Below are positions 9,698 through 17,642 of a stretch of 64,000 nt of DNA, in pieces (the first letter of the stretch is position 1; each line of letters begins with the position of its first letter). The translations under genes and the position numbers were made by a program. Source of the DNA: Alphaproteobacteria bacterium (GTDB lineage Bacteria > Pseudomonadota > Alphaproteobacteria > UBA8366); the NCBI GenBank assembly GCA_009377445.1, contig WHUA01000011.1, positions 1 to 64,000 of the forward strand. The letters run 5' to 3'. Under the pieces are notes generated by a model. That model did not search any database, was not told the DNA's origin, and was given only the letters and a program-made list of their open reading frames with translations.

Positions 9698-10266
9698 TGT
9701 TCGCTTAGGCTGGCTTCGAGGTGGGGACGGAAATGCTCCAACGGCGGAGTCTCGATGTGCGGATTCTTTGCCGCCTCATCCCAGCGGCGCAACATCACCG
9801 CGTCCTTGGCGAAGGGCCGCTCGATGAACTTTTCTGCGCGCTCGGGCGTGTACGGGCCACCCTGAAGCTCCAGGCTTCGCACCGACCCTTGCGACAGGCC
9901 GGAAAAATAGCCGGGCTCGACCGCGGTAAGATAGCGCTTGGCGGCGACGTGCCACATGATCGGGTGGGTGACGGTGGGGCCGAACCATCGGGACAGGTAG
10001 TCGCACCCAATGACTTCGTGGAAGCCGTCCTCTCCCCGCCGCTTGGCCGCGCCATCGTGCGGATTGACCAGGTGGCCGATGTCATGCAGCAAGGCCGCCG
10101 AGACCAGGGCGGAGCTTGCGCCTGCCTTCTCCGCCAGGAGGCCGCATTGCAGGGCATGCGCCGTCTGCGAAAGTCGCTCCCCGCCGTAGTTGCGCGCACC
10201 CTCGGCGCGGAAAATCTCGAGGATTGCCTCGACGGCCCGTTCCGACGTTTCCATGTCCGGCTCCAT
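9694..10266 (-). CDS. Phosphonate-associated HD-domain protein
   Basis: A 190-residue HD-domain protein of the phosphonate-operon type (TIGR03276/PhnZ-like). Metal ligands are visible in LLHDIGHL (about residues 60-67), the HEVIGCDYL segment and HPIMWHVAAKRYL. Relatives include PhnZ, a mixed-valent di-iron oxygenase that cleaves hydroxylated aminoethylphosphonate; others are uncharacterised. No PhnY dioxygenase is nearby, so an oxygenase role is not established. It sits 11 bases after phnM and overlaps the DUF1045 gene. Confidence 0.85.
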   Translation of the reverse strand: MEPDMETSERAVEAILEIFRAEGARNYGGERLSQTAHALQCGLLAEKAGASSALVSAALLHDIGHLVNPHDGAAKRRGEDGFHEVIGCDYLSRWFGPTVTHPIMWHVAAKRYLTAVEPGYFSGLSQGSVRSLELQGGPYTPERAEKFIERPFAKDAVMLRRWDEAAKNPHIETPPLEHFRPHLEASLSEQ

Positions 10267-10277
10267 TCTCTGTCGAC

Positions 10278-11417
10278 CTACGCGACGCGCGCGCCCTCGC
10301 GCCAGACCTGGCGGACAACCGGCGCGTCGTGCCGGTCGCTAACCTGGATGATATCCGCGCGCAGGCCTTCCGCGATCTCGCCGCGATCGCTGAGGCCTAT
10401 CATGCTTGCCGGCGTCGAGGAGACCTTTCGAACCGCCGCAGGCAGATTTTCCAGCACCTGCTCATGCAGCAGGAAAGCGCTGTGCAGCAGGCTGATCGGC
10501 ACGTAGTCCGAAGACAGCGCGTCGAGATGGCCGTCCCTGGCGAGGTCCACGGCCGATACGTTGCCCGAATGCGAACCGCCGCGCACCACATTGGGCGAAC
10601 CCGCAACAATCCGCATGCCCTTGGCCGAGGCCGCTGCCGCCGCCTCGTGCGTCGTCGGGAACTCGGCGATCGTCATGCCGAGCTCGATGGCCTCTTCGAC
10701 ATGCTCCTCCGTCGCGTCGTCGTGGCTCGCCAGGGTGTGGCCGCGCGCCACGCAGCCGGCCGCGAGGGACCGGCGGTTGCGGTATGAGTTCTCCTCCGCG
10801 TTGGCGCGCATTCGGACGATGAGCTCTTCGATCTCCGCGCCCGATTTGCCGCTCTTGCCGCCATAGTACTGCCGCCATTTGTCGATGTTGGTGAACTGGC
10901 GCTGGCCCGGCGTATGGTCCATCAGCGAGACGAGCCGGATGAGCGAATGGTCCGCCAGCCTCTCGAACAGTTGGCGGACGTTCGGCGCGCTGATTTCGCA
11001 GCGCAGATGGATCAGATGGTCCGCGCGCAGCACATCGTTGTCGCGGCAGGCGAGGATCTGCTCCGCCGTCGCGACGGCCATGACGTCGTCGTCATCGCGA
11101 TGCTCCGCATTGCCGATCCTAACCGCGTCCAGAACGGTCGTGATTCCGGCGGAGCAAAGCTGGGCATCGTGCGCCAGCAACGCCGTCATCGGATTCCAGA
11201 GCACGCCGGGCCTGGGCTTCATGTGCTTCTCGATATGGTCGGTATGGAGCTCCACCAGCCCCGGCAGCAGCAGATCGCCGTCCATGTCCTCGCCGGCGCA
11301 GGCGAGCGATCCCGCCTCGATCGCCGCAATCCGACCGTCCCGGATCAGCACGCTTCCTTCGATCATCTCATCCTTGAGGACGATCCGGGCGTTCTTCAGG
11401 ATGCGTTCCATGGTCAT
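10278..11417 (-). CDS. phnM: RPnTP hydrolase PhnM
   Basis: A 379-residue amidohydrolase-fold enzyme that removes pyrophosphate from alpha-D-ribose 1-methylphosphonate 5-triphosphate. The metal site opens with VELHTDHIEKH, followed by MDHTPGQRQF and the HTLASHDDATEEHV segment. Length fits PhnM (about 380). The start ATG overlaps the phnL stop (ATGA), indicating coupled translation. A longer frame back to 11999 is antisense or shadow sequence over phnL. Confidence 0.95.
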   Translation of the reverse strand: MTMERILKNARIVLKDEMIEGSVLIRDGRIAAIEAGSLACAGEDMDGDLLLPGLVELHTDHIEKHMKPRPGVLWNPMTALLAHDAQLCSAGITTVLDAVRIGNAEHRDDDDVMAVATAEQILACRDNDVLRADHLIHLRCEISAPNVRQLFERLADHSLIRLVSLMDHTPGQRQFTNIDKWRQYYGGKSGKSGAEIEELIVRMRANAEENSYRNRRSLAAGCVARGHTLASHDDATEEHVEEAIELGMTIAEFPTTHEAAAAASAKGMRIVAGSPNVVRGGSHSGNVSAVDLARDGHLDALSSDYVPISLLHSAFLLHEQVLENLPAAVRKVSSTPASMIGLSDRGEIAEGLRADIIQVSDRHDAPVVRQVWREGARVA

Positions 11418-12121
11418 GCCGCGTCTCTTTCCACATTCATCCGAACTTCTCCTGTCGCAACGGCACGGCGCACCTCCACATCGTGGAAGATGCCGACGAC
11501 GCCGGCGCCGCGATCGCGCGCTTCGACGATCATGTCGATGACGACGTTTCGATTGTCGGGATCGAGCGACGCCGTTGGTTCGTCGAGCAGCAGAACCGGA
11601 AAATCCGCGACGAACGATCGGGCAATGTTCACCCGCTGCTGCTCGCCGCCTGAGAATGTGGCCGGCGCGAGGTTCCACAGCCGCCGCGGAATGTTGAGGC
11701 GTGCGAGAACCGCCGCCGCCGCGTCGCGGGCGGACGCCGCGTCCACGCCCCGCGCAAGCAGCGGCTCGGCCACGACGTCGATCGCCGGAACGCGCGGGAT
11801 TGCCCGCAGGAACTGGCTGACGAAGCCGATAGTGTGCCTGCGTATCTCGACGATCATTTGCGGGTGTACGGCTGCGATATCGACAAGCGCTTCGCGGTGA
11901 CGCACGTGGATGCTGCCACGTTGCGGCAGATAGTTGCCGTACAGGCATCGGATGAGCGACGACTTGCCGGCGCCCGACGGCCCGACGAGCGCGAGACAAT
12001 CGCCGGCGCAGACCGCCATGTCCAAGGCATCGAAGACCGGCAGCCGTATGCCGCCTTGGTTGTGCAGGGTGAAGGTCTTCGCGAGCCCGGTCGCTTGCAG
12101 CAGGATCGTACGGTCTTCCAT
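11414..12121 (-). CDS. phnL: C-P lyase accessory ABC-type ATPase PhnL
   Basis: A 235-residue ABC ATPase required for C-P lyase activity but not for transport. Walker A is GPSGAGKSS, the signature FSGGEQQR and Walker B LLLDEPTASLD. PhnL participates with PhnG-K in the transfer of the phosphonate to ribose. It follows phnK with 4 bases between and overlaps phnM. Confidence 0.94.
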   Translation of the reverse strand: MEDRTILLQATGLAKTFTLHNQGGIRLPVFDALDMAVCAGDCLALVGPSGAGKSSLIRCLYGNYLPQRGSIHVRHREALVDIAAVHPQMIVEIRRHTIGFVSQFLRAIPRVPAIDVVAEPLLARGVDAASARDAAAAVLARLNIPRRLWNLAPATFSGGEQQRVNIARSFVADFPVLLLDEPTASLDPDNRNVVIDMIVEARDRGAGVVGIFHDVEVRRAVATGEVRMNVERDAA

Positions 12122-12125
12122 GGCG

Positions 12126-12911
12126 CTACACCGGCAGGATCGATGAAACGAGAAGCTGGGTATATGGGTGCTGCGGGTCGTCCAGAACCTGGTCGGTCAG
12201 GCCCTGTTCGACGACGCGGCCGCCCCTCATCACCATCAGGCGGTGCGTGAGCAGGCGCACCACGCCGAGATCGTGCGTGACGACGATGCAGGCGATGCGC
12301 AGCGTGCCGACGAGAGTGCGGATCAGATCGAGCAGCCGCGCCTGAACCGAAACGTCGAGGCCGCTGGTCGGCTCGTCCATGAAGACGAGCCGCGGCTGCG
12401 TCACCAGGTTGCGGGCGATTTGCAGGCGTTGTTGCATGCCGCCGGAGAAGGTTCCCGGCAGGTCGTCCATGCGCGACTGCTCCATCTCGACCCGTTGCAG
12501 CCAGTCGGTGACCTCGGTCCGGATATTCCCGTAGTGCCGCGCGCCGACGGCGATAAGCCGCTCGCCGACGTTGGCGCCGGCGCTGATGCCGAAGCGCAGC
12601 CCGTCGCGCGGGTTCTGATGGACGATGCCCCAGTCGGTCCGCATCAGCATGCGCTGCCGCGCTTCCGAAAGCGCATGGACGTCGCACAGGTCCTCATCGC
12701 GGAGCCGATAGCGGACGATGCCGCGGTCCGGCGCGGTCTGTGCGGAGAGGCATTTGAGCAGCGTCGACTTGCCCGAGCCGGATTCGCCGACCACGCCGAG
12801 CACTTCGCCGGGCCAGAGATCGAAGCTGACGCTTTCGCATCCGACCGTCCTGCCGAAGTATTTGCCGAGATCGCGAACCTCGAGCAGGCTTTCTTCTCTG
12901 GGCATGCTCAT
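12126..12911 (-). CDS. phnK: C-P lyase complex ABC-type ATPase PhnK
   Basis: A 261-residue ABC ATPase that docks on the PhnGHIJ core. Walker A GESGSGKST, signature FSGGMQQR and Walker B LVFMDEPTSGLD are present. The ATG at 12909-12911 overlaps the phnJ stop by 4 bases. The open frame continues upstream to 13820, but that part is a shadow of phnJ. The closing residues HPYTQLLVSSILPV are typical of the family. Confidence 0.95.
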   Translation of the reverse strand: MSMPREESLLEVRDLGKYFGRTVGCESVSFDLWPGEVLGVVGESGSGKSTLLKCLSAQTAPDRGIVRYRLRDEDLCDVHALSEARQRMLMRTDWGIVHQNPRDGLRFGISAGANVGERLIAVGARHYGNIRTEVTDWLQRVEMEQSRMDDLPGTFSGGMQQRLQIARNLVTQPRLVFMDEPTSGLDVSVQARLLDLIRTLVGTLRIACIVVTHDLGVVRLLTHRLMVMRGGRVVEQGLTDQVLDDPQHPYTQLLVSSILPV

Positions 12912-13807
12912 TCCGCCGCCTCGCTGTTGAGCGGTCCGCGGAAGCCCTGCGCCTGGCGCTGGGTACAGAAATCGGTATCCGAACAGACGAACATGCGCCC
13001 GCCTTTGTCGTCGATGACGATCTCGTCGAGGTAGCTGGCGCCCGCCCCGCAGAGGCCGCAGCAATGTTCCCAGCTCTCGACGCTGAACGGATGATCGTCG
13101 AAGTCGAGGCTCTTGACCGAGGTGTAAGGCGGGACCGCGTAGATGCGTTTTTCGCGGCCGGCGCCGAACAACTGAAGGGCGGGGTTCCGGTCCATCTTTG
13201 GGTTGTCGAATTTCGGTATCGGGCTCGGCCGCATCAGATAGCGGCCATGCACCATGACCGGATAGTCGTAGGTCGCGGCGATCCGGCCGAATGTGGCGAT
13301 CTGCTCGTAGAGCTGGACATGCATCGGGCCGTATTCCGACAGCGCATGCATCTTCCGCGTCTCGACCTCGCGCGGCTCGAGCCAACGCAGAGGCTCGGGA
13401 ATCGGCACCTGGTAGACCAGGATCTGCCCTTCCGCGAGCGGCGCCTCCGGAATGCGGTGGCGGGTCTGGATGATCGTCGCCTCGCGCGTGCTTTCGGTCG
13501 TCCGGACGCCCGCCGTCTTGGAAAAGAAACGGCGGATGCTGACGGCATTGGTCGTATCGTCGGCGCCCTGGTCGATCACCTTCAACGTGTCGTCCGCGCC
13601 GATGATGCTGGCAGTCACCTGGATTCCCCCCGTGCCCCAGCCGTAGGGCAGCGGCATCTCGCGGCTGCCGAAGGGAATCTGGTGGCCGGGAATGGCGACG
13701 GCCGTGAGGATCGCGCTGCGGATCATCCGCTTCGTCTGCTCGTCGAGATAGGCGAAGTTGTAGCCGGCGAGGGTCTTGCCGCCGGCCGCGCTTGCGACGC
13801 CGCTCAT
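12908..13807 (-). CDS. phnJ: C-P lyase catalytic subunit PhnJ
   Basis: A 299-residue radical-SAM enzyme that cleaves the carbon-phosphorus bond. The cysteine-rich C-terminal region is intact: HCCGLCGAG (around residue 250) and VCSDTDFCTQRQ hold the iron-sulfur cluster ligands and the catalytic Cys. The N-terminal block LDEQTKRMIRSAILTAVAIPG and PFGSREMPLPYGWGTGG are near-invariant in the family. It overlaps both phnI (start) and phnK (stop) by 4 bases. Confidence 0.97.
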   Translation of the reverse strand: MSGVASAAGGKTLAGYNFAYLDEQTKRMIRSAILTAVAIPGHQIPFGSREMPLPYGWGTGGIQVTASIIGADDTLKVIDQGADDTTNAVSIRRFFSKTAGVRTTESTREATIIQTRHRIPEAPLAEGQILVYQVPIPEPLRWLEPREVETRKMHALSEYGPMHVQLYEQIATFGRIAATYDYPVMVHGRYLMRPSPIPKFDNPKMDRNPALQLFGAGREKRIYAVPPYTSVKSLDFDDHPFSVESWEHCCGLCGAGASYLDEIVIDDKGGRMFVCSDTDFCTQRQAQGFRGPLNSEAAE

Positions 13808-14895
13808 TCCGCCGCCTCACCCGTCCGGCGCGCTTCGAAGTCCGCGCGCAAGCGGCGCACGATGTCGAGCTCGGACTGGAAGTCGACGTAATGCGGCAGC
13901 TTGAGATGCTGGACGAAGCCTGACGCCTCCACGTTGTCGCAGTGGTAGAGCACGAATTCCTCGTCCTGCGCCGGCGCGGTCACCTCCTCGCCGAGGTCGT
14001 CCGCCCGGAGCGCCCGGTCGACGTTCGCCATTGCCATCGTCTTGCGCTCGCAATGGCCGAAGGAGATGCCGTAGCCGCGCGTGAACTGCGGCGGGCGCTC
14101 CGCGGAACCTTTGAACTGATTGATCATTTGGCATTCCGTCACGGTGATCTCGCCGATCGTGACGGGAAATCCGAGCTCGGGCGGCGTGAACTCGACCGCG
14201 ACCTCGCCGAGCCGTATCTCGCCGGCGAAGGGATGGTTCCGGCCATAGCCCCGTTGCGTCGAGTAGCCGAGCGCCAGCACGAAACCTTCGTCGCCGCGCG
14301 CCAGAAGCTGCAGGCGCACGTCGCGGTTGGCAGGCAGGGTCATTGCGTTTCGCGTCACGTCGCCGACGGCAGCGTCTTCCCCTGGCGCTTCTTCCTCGAT
14401 CAACCCTTCCTGATTCAGGAGATCGGCCACGCGGGGCATGGCGGAACCGGGTTCCGCCGGAACCTCTGCCGCGAGAGCGGGCGCCGCCTCGTCCGCGAGG
14501 GAAAAATCGAGCAGGCGATGCGTGTAGTCGAAGGTGGGCCCCAGCACCTGGCCGCCGGGCAGATCCTTGTAAGTCGCCGAGATGCGCCGGCGGATGGTCA
14601 TCTTCGCGGTGTCGATCGGGTCGCTGGCCCCGAAGCGCGTGAGGGTCGTGCGGTACGCCCGCAGAAGGAATATCGCCTCGATCAGGTCGCCCCGGGCCTG
14701 CTTGATCGCCAGAGCCGCCAACGCGCGGTCGTAGAGCGATCCTTCCGTCATCACCCGGTCGACGGCGAGCGATAGCTGCTCGTCGATCTGGCTCAACGCG
14801 ATTTCCGGGGTCGCCGGGTCGCCGCGCCGCTCTTCGGCCAGCAGCTTGTGGGCATTCTCGATGGCCCTCTCGCCACCCTTCACCGCCACATACAT
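13804..14895 (-). CDS. phnI: C-P lyase subunit PhnI
   Basis: A 363-residue core subunit that, with PhnG, PhnH and PhnL, exchanges the base of ATP for the phosphonate. The family start MYVAVKGGERAIENAHKLL and the blocks GYSTQRGYGRNHPFAGEIR and GISFGHCERKTMAMANVDR are clear. The ATG at 14893-14895 shares one base with the phnH stop. The frame extends to 15270 upstream, but that is a shadow of phnH. Confidence 0.96.
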   Translation of the reverse strand: MYVAVKGGERAIENAHKLLAEERRGDPATPEIALSQIDEQLSLAVDRVMTEGSLYDRALAALAIKQARGDLIEAIFLLRAYRTTLTRFGASDPIDTAKMTIRRRISATYKDLPGGQVLGPTFDYTHRLLDFSLADEAAPALAAEVPAEPGSAMPRVADLLNQEGLIEEEAPGEDAAVGDVTRNAMTLPANRDVRLQLLARGDEGFVLALGYSTQRGYGRNHPFAGEIRLGEVAVEFTPPELGFPVTIGEITVTECQMINQFKGSAERPPQFTRGYGISFGHCERKTMAMANVDRALRADDLGEEVTAPAQDEEFVLYHCDNVEASGFVQHLKLPHYVDFQSELDIVRRLRADFEARRTGEAAE

Positions 14896-15533
14896 CAGTC
14901 GGGTTTCCTTTCCGTCGCCGCCGTGCGTCCCGCTTCGATGCGCCGTACGCTGCGCGGCATGCAGGCGATCCGATGCTGAGCGGTCAGGATGAGGTCGACG
15001 CCACATGGGTAAAGGGCGCCCATGTCGGACCATTCCCGCCAGAAGCCGTCCGTCAATCCCGGGTCGCCCATGAAGGCGAAGTCCTCGATCCCGGGGCCGG
15101 CGAAACAGATGTCGCTGCCGGTTTCGAGAGCGGCAACCTGCACGATGACAGTGGTGGAGTTTTCGGGAAACTCGTCGCTGCCGAAGTCGAACCGGTCTAG
15201 ACTCGGCATCGGACCGGCCACGATGGCGAATGTCGCCTCGCCGGACCGGTCCGCGATAGGACATCCGCAATGGAAGGCGAGGAACTCGCGAACCTTCGAC
15301 GTGTCGGCTGCCCCGTCGAGCCAGACGGGCGTCGAATCGTCGAGCAGCGTCAGCGCGACCGCCGTGCTCGCGGCATTGAGCGGCGGCGGCGCATAGGGCA
15401 TGGCCGGGATATCCTTGCGTACACCGGGTCTTGCCATCGACTCCAGGACGCAGCGGAAGATCGCCTGGCTATGCTGCACCGGGTCGCTGAACCCGGCACC
15501 CATCGGACCGATCTCGAACACAGGCATCTCCAT
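14895..15533 (-). CDS. phnH: C-P lyase subunit PhnH
   Basis: A 212-residue subunit of the C-P lyase core. Family features are GFSDPVQHSQAIFRCVLESMARPG near the N-terminus and LTDGFWREWSDMGALYPCGVDL near the C-terminus. The start at 15531-15533 lies two bases after the phnG stop, and an internal Met two codons later is an alternative. Length fits the family (about 200). Confidence 0.94.
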   Translation of the reverse strand: MEMPVFEIGPMGAGFSDPVQHSQAIFRCVLESMARPGVRKDIPAMPYAPPPLNAASTAVALTLLDDSTPVWLDGAADTSKVREFLAFHCGCPIADRSGEATFAIVAGPMPSLDRFDFGSDEFPENSTTVIVQVAALETGSDICFAGPGIEDFAFMGDPGLTDGFWREWSDMGALYPCGVDLILTAQHRIACMPRSVRRIEAGRTAATERKPD

Positions 15534-15535
15534 CC

Positions 15536-16000
15536 TCAGTCGCCGCGCACCATCGTGAAGAAATCGACCTTCGTGGCCGCGGTCCGGCGGGCGACGCGGG
15601 CGCGTGCCTCGGCCTGCGTTGCGGCGAGCGGATCGATCACGCTGCGGCGGACCTCGTCCCGGCGTGCGGGGATCTGCATCAACGCGTCGATGAGGGCCGC
15701 CAGTTCGGCATGCCGACCGTCGCGTCCCGCGACGTAGGCATGGCCTGTGCCGCCTCCGGCCAACCGGACGACGCACCGGGTCACCGTCATTTCGCCCATG
15801 TTGAACCGTTGGCCGGCGCCGCCGGCCCGCGCCCGCACCATCACCATGCCGATTTCCGGCGGGCGAAGATGCGTCCATGCCGGCCGGTCCGGGAGGGCGC
15901 TCCATAAGGCTTCGATCGCTTCGGCGCTCGCTTTCGCCAGCACAGCCATCCATTCCTGGCGCTGACGAACGGCTTCGTCTGATGGCAGCGTGTCATCCAT
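15536..16000 (-). CDS. phnG: C-P lyase subunit PhnG
   Basis: A 154-residue subunit, first gene of the - strand C-P lyase operon. The recognisable PhnG text runs from RQRQEWMAVLAKASAEAIE to the C-terminal ATKVDFFTMVRGD. The ATG at 15998-16000 gives the standard length, but no Shine-Dalgarno sequence precedes it. The frame stays open upstream to a TTG at 16138 with a further ATG at about 16032, so a longer N-terminus cannot be excluded. Confidence 0.92.
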   Translation of the reverse strand: MDDTLPSDEAVRQRQEWMAVLAKASAEAIEALWSALPDRPAWTHLRPPEIGMVMVRARAGGAGQRFNMGEMTVTRCVVRLAGGGTGHAYVAGRDGRHAELAALIDALMQIPARRDEVRRSVIDPLAATQAEARARVARRTAATKVDFFTMVRGD

Positions 16001-16318
16001 GGCGGGGGCGGAAACACCGTCGTGTAGATACATTGATGAGCTTGGGCCCGTTGCGGAACGGCCTATGAAATCAGCCAAGCTGACGAGCCGGAACCCTAGT
16101 TCGGGATCGATGTCCGTTTCGTGAAGGATGCGTAACAACTTCGCGAAGCTGGAGCGGGGTGGGGCGGAAGCGCTCCGGTCTCTAGCGAGGTGCGCGGTCC
16201 GGTCGGGACTGGATTCGATGCGCCACCGGAATTCGACGCGGCTTCCGGCGCATCGTTACGTAACGGGCGGTCCGGGAGCCGGTCCCTCGGCGGAACCGGC
16301 TCCAAAGACCTTCCAGCC
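16001..16318. other. Upstream region of the C-P lyase operon
   Basis: This 318-base gap must hold the promoter of the - strand phnG operon and the 3' end of the neighbouring transporter operon. No convincing Pho box was found in it, unlike the phnC side, and no PhnF-type repressor gene is nearby. The phnG frame remains open across 16001-16138 as an in-frame extension. Confidence 0.4.
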
Positions 16319-17344
16319 TTACTGGAACACTTCGTTGAACTTTTTCTTCACCTGCGCCGAGTTCGAGACGATGTAGTCGAAGTCCAACGGCAGAATCTTC
16401 ATCTCCCCGAGCGGTGGGCTGCCGGCCGGCGGCGCAATGTCGGTCCGCGCGGCGTAGTCGCCGCCTTCAGGAAGGATCTTCTGCGCTTCCGGGCTGACCA
16501 TGTAGGCCGCCAGGAGCTTCGCGGCGTTCGGGTGCGGCGAGCCCTTGACGATCGCGGTCGGCGAGGCAATCACGAACGTGCCGTCCTTCGGATAAACGAT
16601 GGCGATCGGATGGCCTTCCCCGCGCGCCTTGATGGCGTACGCCACGGACGCGCCGGCGGCGATGGCGCGTTCGCCGCGCTTGACCATGTCGAGCGCCTGC
16701 TGATTGCCCTGGACGACCATCGTGTCGTTGGCGCGCAGCTTCTCATAAAATCCCCAGCCGCGCTCCTTCGACATCATCGACACGACGCCGAGCTGGAGCG
16801 AGGTGAAGGAGGGATCCGTCATCACCAGCTTGCCCTTGTATTTGGCGTCGGTAAGGGCGCTCCATGTTTGCGGCATCTGGTTTTCGGGCACCATGTCGGT
16901 GCGGCCGTAGATGGTGATCGCATTGACGCGCTGGGCGATCCAGAGCCCCTTCGGGTCCTGCAGCGCGGCCGGGATCTTGTCGATCCCCGCAGGCCGGAAC
17001 GGGACGAAGGTTCCCTGCGCAGCCATCTCGGACATTGCCGCCGGGTCGGACGTGGTCAGGACGTCGGCGGCGACCTGACCGGCCGATTTCTCCTGCATGA
17101 AACGGCGCAGGATCGCCGTGCCGCCGGAGCGGAACAGCTCGACCTTGACCCCGTGTTTGGCCTCGAAGGCATTCGCTATCTTCTGCGCCGTCTTGATCGG
17201 CGTCGAAGTGTACCAGACGACCCTGCCGTCCTTCTTCGCTGCTGCCATGTCGACGCTGTCCGCCGCGAAGGACGGGCCGCCGATGGCGGCAAGCCCGAAT
17301 GCAGCTGCGGCGATGATGATGCTTCTGCGATTCATTCCGTTCAT
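16319..17344 (-). CDS. ABC transporter substrate-binding protein (iron(III)/aminoethylphosphonate type)
   Basis: A 341-residue periplasmic binding protein with a signal peptide (MNRRSIII, hydrophobic core, cleavage near SFA). The opening VVWYTSTPIKTAQKIANAFE and SGGTAILRRFMQE are typical of the ferric-iron and 2-aminoethylphosphonate binding family. It is last in an operon with a fused permease and an ATPase. Adjacency to C-P lyase genes favours a phosphonate ligand such as aminoethylphosphonate, but iron or another ligand remains possible. GGGAGGAGAGA precedes the ATG at 17342-17344. Confidence 0.88.
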   Translation of the reverse strand: MNGMNRRSIIIAAAAFGLAAIGGPSFAADSVDMAAAKKDGRVVWYTSTPIKTAQKIANAFEAKHGVKVELFRSGGTAILRRFMQEKSAGQVAADVLTTSDPAAMSEMAAQGTFVPFRPAGIDKIPAALQDPKGLWIAQRVNAITIYGRTDMVPENQMPQTWSALTDAKYKGKLVMTDPSFTSLQLGVVSMMSKERGWGFYEKLRANDTMVVQGNQQALDMVKRGERAIAAGASVAYAIKARGEGHPIAIVYPKDGTFVIASPTAIVKGSPHPNAAKLLAAYMVSPEAQKILPEGGDYAARTDIAPPAGSPPLGEMKILPLDFDYIVSNSAQVKKKFNEVFQ

Positions 17345-17372
17345 TCTCTCCTCCCTGAAATGTTTTCTGGTT

Positions 17373-17621
17373 TCACCCACGGTAGACTGGTTCCGGTTGC
17401 GAGAAGAAGCTCGAAAGTATGTGATAGACCAGCCGGAAATTCTTCTGCTGGAGCGATGCGTGCGCGATGCCCGGCATGACCGCGAACTGCTTGTCGGGGT
17501 TGGGAAGCCTCTTGTAGAACTCGATCAGGTCGTTCTCCCAGAGGAAGAGGCGGATACCGCCCTTGTTCGTCCAGAGCTCCTCGCCGTGAACCGGCGTCTC
17601 GGTGGCGGTGCGCTCGTTCAT
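17373..17621 (-). pseudogene. Alpha/beta-hydrolase C-terminal fragment
   Basis: The 82-codon frame resembles only the last third of an alpha/beta hydrolase: FLWENDLIEFYKRLP, then VMPGIAHAS carrying the catalytic His, then the closing helix. The nucleophile elbow and N-terminal two thirds are missing, and the ATPase gene ends 22 bases upstream, leaving no room for them. It lies inside the ABC operon between ATPase and binding-protein genes. It could be a remnant captured by rearrangement or a short translated protein. Confidence 0.55.
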
Positions 17622-17642
17622 TGCCCGAACTCCGATGATTGA

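Noticed and set aside
12126..13820. A single 564-codon - strand protein fusing PhnJ-like and PhnK sequence
   Set aside because: The part above 12911 is a shadow of phnJ in another frame. PhnK has its own start overlapping the phnJ stop.
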